From the IMG/VR virus record IMGVR_UViG_3300023708_001009, positions 1 to 50,202 of that record: 50,202 nt of DNA; one strand, 5' to 3'. Positions 46,408 through 50,202 of the stretch are shown here, one piece after another (position 1 is the stretch's first letter; each line of letters opens with the position of its first letter). This DNA comes from a virus. A program made the translations under genes and the position numbers. The notes under the pieces were generated by a model. The model was not told where the DNA came from. It saw nothing but the letters and a program-made list of their open reading frames with translations, and did not search any database.

Positions 46408-48411
46408 ATTAAAACTCTTAGATTTTTAACAGCAATAACACTAGCAACTATATCCCTCTTTATAATAACCCCTGCAAAAGCACAAACACTAGAAGAAGCT
46501 CAATCGGCTCTTTTGGCAGGGCAGCAAGAGCTATCTGACGCTACCCAAGCTAAAGCAGATGCAGACTTATTGGTTGTAAATAAATTAGCAGCCGTAGTTG
46601 CTGCTCAAGAAGAACTAACAATAGCACAAACTAACTATGATACTAATTTAATTTCACAAACAACTTCTAGTGGATCTGGACTATCTGTAGATATTTATAA
46701 TAATATAATTAGCAGAACTCCAGAGGCATGGCAATTATGTCGTCACGACACTGTTAGCCAAATCTCTGCTAACTGGGGTAGTGGATCTGTCATGGGATGT
46801 AATTCTGACTGGGTAACTATTCATTATTATGGAACATTAACTGTGCCGACAAGTGGACAATACTATTTCCGCAACATAGCAGATGATGGGTTTTACATGA
46901 CCTTAGATGGTCAGGTAGTTATTCCCGAATGGCGAGACAAAGGTTGTGGAGGTAACTGGTATCCAATAAATCTTGAAGCTGGTCATGCTTACACTCTTGA
47001 TGCCTGGTTCTATGAAAATGGTGGAGGGGCATGTTCTACTTTATATTATCAAAATTCAGGTAACTGGGGGGTAGTTCCTGCAGCATGGTTTGGTCAAACA
47101 GCTACTACTATAATGGTTAATGATCCAGCATTATTAGTAATAGTCCAAGAAAAACAACTTATTTTAAATCAAGCACAACAAGAATTGGATGCTGCTCAAA
47201 TCGCACAACAACAAGCACAAATTAGACTAGACACTGCAACTCAAGCCATGCCATTACTGCAACAAGCTGTTGATGATGCTCAAGCATTAATAGATGCAGA
47301 AAATGCTAGAATTTTGGCAGAACAGCAAGCAGCTCAGGCTCAAGCAGATGCAGAAGCTGCAGCGTTATTAGCAGAACAACAAGCAGAAGCAGATAGGATT
47401 GCCCAGCAAGCAGCAGCAGATGCTCTTGCAGCACAACAAGCTGCTCAAGCTGAAGCAGATAGGATTGCTGCAGAACAACTTGCACAGCAACAAGCAGAGC
47501 AAGCAGCAGCACTTCAAGCAGAGGCGGATAGGATTGCTGCAGAGCAAGCAGCTATTGCTGCTCAAGCAGAAAGAGATAGACTTGCCGCAGTCGCAGCAGC
47601 AGAAGAAGCAGCTAGACAAGCTCAATTGGCAGCAGAAGAGGCTGCCAGACAAGCTGCAGAAGCAGCTGCTAATGCAACTCCTACGCCTACTCCCACACCT
47701 GCACCATCTGAAACAACAGGTATAATAGAACCAACACCGTTACCAACGGTAGAGCCAACAGAGGAGCCAGTAGTTGTCCCAACTCAAGAACCAACCGTGG
47801 AACCAACCATTCCACCTACGGAAGAGCCAACATCTACACCTACGCCGTCCTCGGAACCTACTCAAGAGCCAGCAACGCCTGAGCCAATCCCGACACGAAC
47901 TCCAGAGCAAGTATCAACCCCAGAAGTTCAACCAGAACCTAAGCTACCTGTAGACATTTCTTCAATTGATCCTCAAGAATTGTCTTCAGCCGAAGTAACG
48001 CAATTAGTCTTAGCAGCAAATGAAGTCTTGGCGACAGCCAAGGAAGGCTCTCCAGAATATGAAAAAGCCCTAGATGCCCTGTTTGTTGCTGCTCAAGCAG
48101 ACGATATTCAAGTTGATCCAGCCCTTGCTGCTATTCCAGGTGTAGGGCAAGCTGCCGTAGCAGCCATTGCAGCTATTAACTTTATGGGAAATGTTGGTGC
48201 AGACATGGCACCAGCTACTCGTGAGAAAGCCAAGAAAGAGGTTATCGCAGCCGTTGTAGCCACAGGAGCAGCCGTAAGTGCTGCTACAGGTGCAGCAACC
48301 TCAGCAGCTTCTACAGGGTCCACAGGAGGCTCTGGTGGCTCGTCAGGCGGTAGTTCTGGCGGTAATGAAAAAACAGAAACAAATAAACCTAATAGGAGGG
48401 AAACAAGATGA
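46408..48411 (+). CDS. Secreted PA14-domain protein, apparently started at ATT
   Basis: Encodes 667 residues. In-frame sequence upstream of the first TTG (46513) encodes a signal peptide (KTLRFLTAITLATISLFI, cleavage after PAKA, near residue 25). The only initiation codon for it is ATT 46408, with AGGAG (46394-46398) 9 bases upstream. Residues about 85-225 form a PA14-like sugar-binding domain (GTLTVPTSGQYYFRNIADDG, YTLDAWFYENGGG). Then come a long Ala/Gln coiled coil with DRIAAEQ repeats (to about 430), a Pro/Thr/Glu linker (to about 520), a helical segment and a Gly/Ser tail. It overlaps the next gene, a holin-type gene. It may act at the host surface; no lytic motif is seen. Confidence 0.75.
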   Translation: MKTLRFLTAITLATISLFIITPAKAQTLEEAQSALLAGQQELSDATQAKADADLLVVNKLAAVVAAQEELTIAQTNYDTNLISQTTSSGSGLSVDIYNNIISRTPEAWQLCRHDTVSQISANWGSGSVMGCNSDWVTIHYYGTLTVPTSGQYYFRNIADDGFYMTLDGQVVIPEWRDKGCGGNWYPINLEAGHAYTLDAWFYENGGGACSTLYYQNSGNWGVVPAAWFGQTATTIMVNDPALLVIVQEKQLILNQAQQELDAAQIAQQQAQIRLDTATQAMPLLQQAVDDAQALIDAENARILAEQQAAQAQADAEAAALLAEQQAEADRIAQQAAADALAAQQAAQAEADRIAAEQLAQQQAEQAAALQAEADRIAAEQAAIAAQAERDRLAAVAAAEEAARQAQLAAEEAARQAAEAAANATPTPTPTPAPSETTGIIEPTPLPTVEPTEEPVVVPTQEPTVEPTIPPTEEPTSTPTPSSEPTQEPATPEPIPTRTPEQVSTPEVQPEPKLPVDISSIDPQELSSAEVTQLVLAANEVLATAKEGSPEYEKALDALFVAAQADDIQVDPALAAIPGVGQAAVAAIAAINFMGNVGADMAPATREKAKKEVIAAVVATGAAVSAATGAATSAASTGSTGGSGGSSGGSSGGNEKTETNKPNRRETR

Positions 48412-48584
48412 AAAAAATAATTAAAGATATTCTTGAACAAGCCTGGACTCTTCTAGGTATGTTTGTAGCATGGATTGTTCTAGAAGGTTCAGCCAAAACT
48501 ATAGTAGGATACTGCATTCTAGGAACACTAGGTTTGTGGGCAGTAACTTACCCATTTAGAAATTCACAAGGAGAGGAGGAGTAG
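48408..48584 (+). CDS. Small two-helix membrane protein, putative holin
   Basis: A 58-residue reading frame from ATG 48408 (ATGA overlap with the PA14 gene) to TAG 48582-48584, with AGGAGG upstream. It encodes a basic N-terminus (MKKIIKD), two likely membrane helices (WTLLGMFVAWIVLEG and TIVGYCILGTLGLWAVTY), and an acidic end (GEEE). Size and topology fit a class II holin or holin partner. It is followed one base later by the second membrane protein. Confidence 0.65.
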   Translation: MKKIIKDILEQAWTLLGMFVAWIVLEGSAKTIVGYCILGTLGLWAVTYPFRNSQGEEE

Positions 48585-48585
48585 T

Positions 48586-48966
48586 ATGAAGTTATTCGGA
48601 AATGTAATAATGCGTATTGTCGCAACATTCGTAGCATCAGCACTTGGAGTAATTGGTGCAGGAGCAATCGGTGGAGTTCCACCAGTGCTTGCAGCAACAA
48701 TGGGAGGTATTTTGGCGGTAGCTAAAGTAATCGAACTTCTATCTCTAGCATTCCTAGAAGATGGAAAGTTAACTAAGGATGAAATCAATGCAGCTTTTCA
48801 ACAGACAGTCAAGCTTAAGAATATCGATAATCCAGAAGCAGCAGTTAAACAGCTTGCGGAAGGACCACTTGATCTTCCAATTGATCACCCTTATGAGGCT
48901 GTTTCGGGTTATGTCCCAGATAAGAAATACAAACACCCACCAGTAGATGAAGATACAGTTGTGTAA
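48586..48966 (+). CDS. Actinophage-type holin
   Basis: Encodes 126 residues, with GGAGGAG upstream. The N-terminal half is hydrophobic (IVATFVASALGVIGAGAIGG and AATMGGILAVAKVIELLSLA), giving two membrane segments. A conserved FLEDGKLTKDEINAAF and an acidic/basic tail with KKYKHPPVDED follow. This matches the layout of holins from mycobacteriophage-like and other actinophages. Holins time lysis by permeabilising the membrane. The usual endolysin partner is not adjacent. Confidence 0.75.
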   Translation: MKLFGNVIMRIVATFVASALGVIGAGAIGGVPPVLAATMGGILAVAKVIELLSLAFLEDGKLTKDEINAAFQQTVKLKNIDNPEAAVKQLAEGPLDLPIDHPYEAVSGYVPDKKYKHPPVDEDTVV

Positions 48967-48976
48967 CGAATCTATA

Positions 48977-49013
48977 ACAACCCCTTGACAACCCCTTGTA
49001 GTTGGTATAATAT
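48977..49013 (+). promoter_or_regulatory. Consensus promoter with tandem 11-base repeat
   Basis: TTGACA (48985-48990), 17 bases, TAATAT (49008-49013, overlapping TATAAT at 49006-49011). The -35 box straddles two head-to-tail copies of ACAACCCCTTG (48977-48987 and 48988-48998). An inverted part copy, AAGGGGTT (49029-49036), overlaps the ribosome site downstream. The repeats look like operator sites. Confidence 0.65.
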
Positions 49014-49041
49014 ATATATATCACCTAGAAGGGGTTTTCAC

Positions 49042-49221
49042 ATGAGTGAAGTAAATTATACAGAAATGTATGAATGGCTTGATGTTGGTATTAAGAATGG
49101 TTGGGTAACTGAGCCATTCTGTTACACGCATGATGGCGATCCATATATGACAGAAGAAGAAGAAAAAGAATGGGAAGATGGCGGAGATCCATGTGCCCCA
49201 GTAATAAAAATTCTTGTTTAG
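49042..49221 (+). CDS. Small acidic conserved actinophage protein
   Basis: Encodes 59 residues from ATG 49042, with AAGGGG about 8 bases upstream. It is strongly acidic, with the pattern FCYTHDGDPYMTEEEEKEWE followed by GGDPCAPVIKIL. I recall the Cys-x2-HDG...DPC pattern from small proteins in many actinophages, always of unknown function. The two cysteines and His could bind metal. It has the best consensus promoter in the window plus repeats, so it may be an early, regulated gene. Confidence 0.65.
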   Translation: MSEVNYTEMYEWLDVGIKNGWVTEPFCYTHDGDPYMTEEEEKEWEDGGDPCAPVIKILV

Positions 49222-49232
49222 TTTAACAAGTA

Positions 49233-49241
49233 TGCTATACT
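49233..49241 (+). promoter_or_regulatory. Extended -10 promoter for endonuclease VII gene
   Basis: TGCTATACT (TATACT at 49236-49241) is 8 bases from ATG 49250, and no ribosome site is present between them. Transcription may start at or just before the ATG. Confidence 0.5.
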
Positions 49242-49249
49242 GTTAACAT

Positions 49250-49681
49250 ATGAAGATATGTAATAAATGTAATCAGAGCAAGGACATTGAGCTTTTTGCC
49301 AAGGGTAAAGCCTATAAAGATGGCAGAAGAAATATTTGTAAGCAATGCCACTCTGATTACATGGTTAATTACTATAAAAATAATGACGAACAAAGAACAA
49401 TTAAAAATAGAATAAATACAGGTAAAGATTTTAACTGGAAAAGGCATCACATTTCAAAAGAAAAGTTCGATGAAATGGTTGACAAATTTGATGGCAAATG
49501 CTATACTTGTAAAACAAACAAAGCTACAAATATAGACCATGACCATTCTTGTTGCCCAGGCAATAGAAGTTGTGGAAGTTGTATTCGTGGCATACTTTGT
49601 AATCAATGTAATACGGCATTGGGATTGTTAAAAGATTCTAAAGTCGTTTTACAAAGACTTATAGAGTATCTTGGTCCATAG
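49250..49681 (+). CDS. Recombination endonuclease VII
   Basis: Encodes 143 residues. T4 gp49-like enzymes cut Holliday junctions and branched DNA before packaging. The HNH core is clear: C84-x2-C87, then NIDHDHSC (96-101), then RGILCNQCNTALGLLKDS with C117-x2-C120 and N121. An additional N-terminal zinc ribbon has C4-x2-C7 and C30-x2-C33. Its last three codons form the 5' strand of the tRNA-Asn acceptor stem. The start has little leader. Confidence 0.88.
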   Translation: MKICNKCNQSKDIELFAKGKAYKDGRRNICKQCHSDYMVNYYKNNDEQRTIKNRINTGKDFNWKRHHISKEKFDEMVDKFDGKCYTCKTNKATNIDHDHSCCPGNRSCGSCIRGILCNQCNTALGLLKDSKVVLQRLIEYLGP

Positions 49682-49744
49682 CACAATTGGCGGTGCAATC
49701 GGCTGTTAACCGATCGGTTGTAGGTTCGAATCCTACTGGACCAG
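49672..49744 (+). tRNA. tRNA-Asn (GTT)
   Basis: Full cloverleaf: acceptor TGGTCCA/TGGACCA, D stem GCAC/GTGC, anticodon stem ATCGG/CCGAT with loop CTGTTAA (anticodon GTT), T arm GTAGG-TTCGAAT-CCTAC, and discriminator G. A 5' T and discriminator G are normal for bacterial tRNA-Asn. CCA is not encoded. The first ten bases overlap the end of the endonuclease VII gene, so processing of the tRNA removes that mRNA's 3' end. Confidence 0.95.
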
Positions 49745-49908
49745 CGTTGATAGATAATCACTATCACAACCGTTTCATTTCGGACAAATGAACGCCCTTA
49801 CAGCGATACAGTAAGCGTGTAGGAATCTCTCGTTATCGGTTCGGAGTTGGTCACTCGTCTTAGGAAACGACTCAGAGATGTAGATCTGATTAATCTGACA
49901 TCTCAACT
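49745..49908 (+). ncRNA. Structured spacer A between tRNA-Asn and tRNA-Gly
   Basis: 164 bases with no supported gene. Hairpins visible: GATAG/CTATC (49749-49765); CG-TT-CATTT/AAATG-AA-CG with one bulged T (49771-49794); CTTAC/GTAAG (49797-49815); and an 11-pair stem GAGATGT-AGAT/ATCT-ACATCTC with one bulged G (49875-49904). The last stem ends four bases before tRNA-Gly. Phage tRNA spacers are usually much shorter. Whether this is a stable RNA is inferred. Confidence 0.45.
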
Positions 49909-49979
49909 GCGAATATAGTTTAGTGGTAAAACTTCTGCCTTCCAAGCAGATAATGCGAGTTCGATTCTCGCTATTCGCT
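49909..49979 (+). tRNA. tRNA-Gly (TCC)
   Basis: Cloverleaf: acceptor GCGAATA/TATTCGC, D arm GTTT-AGTGGTA-AAAC, anticodon stem TCTGC/GCAGA with loop CTTCCAA (anticodon TCC), T arm GCGAG-TTCGATT-CTCGC, and discriminator T, as in bacterial tRNA-Gly. CCA is not encoded. It reads GGA and GGG; GGA is a common glycine codon in the phage structural genes. Confidence 0.95.
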
Positions 49980-50171
49980 CAAACAGATCTCTGACGAGAG
50001 GTCTGGAGAATGGCTGAACGAAGTTCCTTGTCTAGATGGAATGAGAAAGGCACATGGCTGGGATTAGCGTCCCTGCTCTTAGCGGAGCAAGGCTGTGGTA
50101 GGATTAAGGCGATATCTAATGGTATCTAGACTTCTCCTTGGTGGTAATAGACAATCCACCTTCTCACATTT
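49980..50171 (+). ncRNA. Structured spacer B between tRNA-Gly and the third tRNA
   Basis: 192 bases with no supported gene but dense pairing. There is a 9-pair hairpin at 49984-50005 (CAGATCTCT/AGAGGTCTG). GGAGAA (50005-50010) can pair with TTCTCC (50132-50137), and GTCTAGAT (50030-50037) with ATCTAGAC (50124-50131). GAAC/GTTC makes a small hairpin at 50016-50026. Two abutting hairpins share the loop TTAGCG (50060-50073 and 50074-50089). GGTGG/CCACC lies at 50140-50160. The long-range pairs enclose a multi-branched fold. It is a candidate non-coding RNA. Confidence 0.5.
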
Positions 50172-50202
50172 GGTCTGTTAGCTCAGTTGGTTAGAGCACC
50201 TG
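50172..50202 (+). tRNA. Third tRNA, truncated by window edge
   Basis: GGTCTGT (acceptor 5' strand), TA, then the D arm GCTC-AGTTGGTTA-GAGC and the start of an anticodon stem (ACCTG). The D-loop AGTTGGTTA and the leading GGTCTGTTAGCTCAG are typical of tRNA. The anticodon lies beyond the window, so the amino acid is unknown. Confidence 0.85.

Noticed and set aside
47306-47725. Gln/Lys-rich and Leu/Cys-rich frames overlapping the PA14 gene
   Set aside because: They arise from the GCAGAACAA-type repeat of the coiled coil read in other frames and have no start signals.
49745-50171. Extra tRNA genes or a tmRNA hidden in the spacers
   Set aside because: No complete T arm (GGTTCRANNCC) or full cloverleaf could be built outside the called tRNAs, and no tmRNA tag frame is visible.

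Overview
This window is 50.2 kb of a tailed double-stranded DNA phage genome, incomplete at both ends. Every recognisable gene lies on the + strand. The phage looks like a long-tailed siphovirus of an actinobacterium. The evidence is a long non-contractile-type tail module with a tape measure of about 2,180 residues, actinophage-style replication and holin genes, and several genes whose start codon sits 6-8 bases after a TATAAT-type -10 box, as in the leaderless transcripts common in Actinobacteria. The DNA is visibly AT-rich, and one gene (41789..42772) encodes a secreted Ala/Thr/Val-rich protein in the style of surface proteins of freshwater acI/Nanopelagicales actinobacteria. That makes such a host my best guess, but it is an inference.

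Layout. 1-3174: 3' part of a large LamG-like tail or fibre protein. 3193-11704: head and neck (portal, XkdF-like protease with a nested scaffold reading, major capsid, two paralogous capsid-associated proteins, connector, stopper, tail completion, tail terminator) and the major tail protein. 11773-27302: two paralogous tail chaperones, tape measure, baseplate/minor tail proteins and a candidate tip protein. 27302-31500: HTH protein, small proteins, DnaB-type helicase, DnaG-type primase and ssDNA-binding protein. 31604-38870: C-family DNA polymerase, MazG-like pyrophosphohydrolase, NrdH redoxin, RecA, a candidate PDDEXK nuclease, Cas4-type exonuclease, zinc-finger protein and RuvC-like resolvase. 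38870-41769: two tiny genes, a small basic protein and the terminase pair. 41789-46314: secreted surface-like protein, then the class Ib ribonucleotide reductase NrdI-NrdE-NrdF. 46408-48966: secreted PA14 protein that appears to start at ATT, then two holin-type membrane proteins. 49042-49681: small acidic protein and endonuclease VII. 49672-50202: tRNA-Asn, tRNA-Gly and the start of a third tRNA, separated by two unusually long, hairpin-rich spacers.

How it works together. The phage carries its own helicase, primase, polymerase and ssDNA-binding protein, makes dNTPs with NrdE/F/I/H and trims the nucleotide pool with MazG. It repairs and resolves DNA with RecA, Cas4, RuvC and endonuclease VII, then packages with TerS/TerL. 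Genes are densely coupled (ATGA or TAATG overlaps) and punctuated by five good intrinsic terminators and about a dozen extended -10 promoters. No integrase, repressor, CRISPR array, rRNA or endolysin was recognised.

The points most worth following up are the structured RNA candidates between the tRNAs, the ATT-initiated PA14 gene with a hairpin at the predicted mRNA 5' end, the G and GT tail chaperones encoded as two genes rather than by frameshifting, the nested scaffold start, the leaderless promoter family, and the two secreted proteins flanking the nrd genes.
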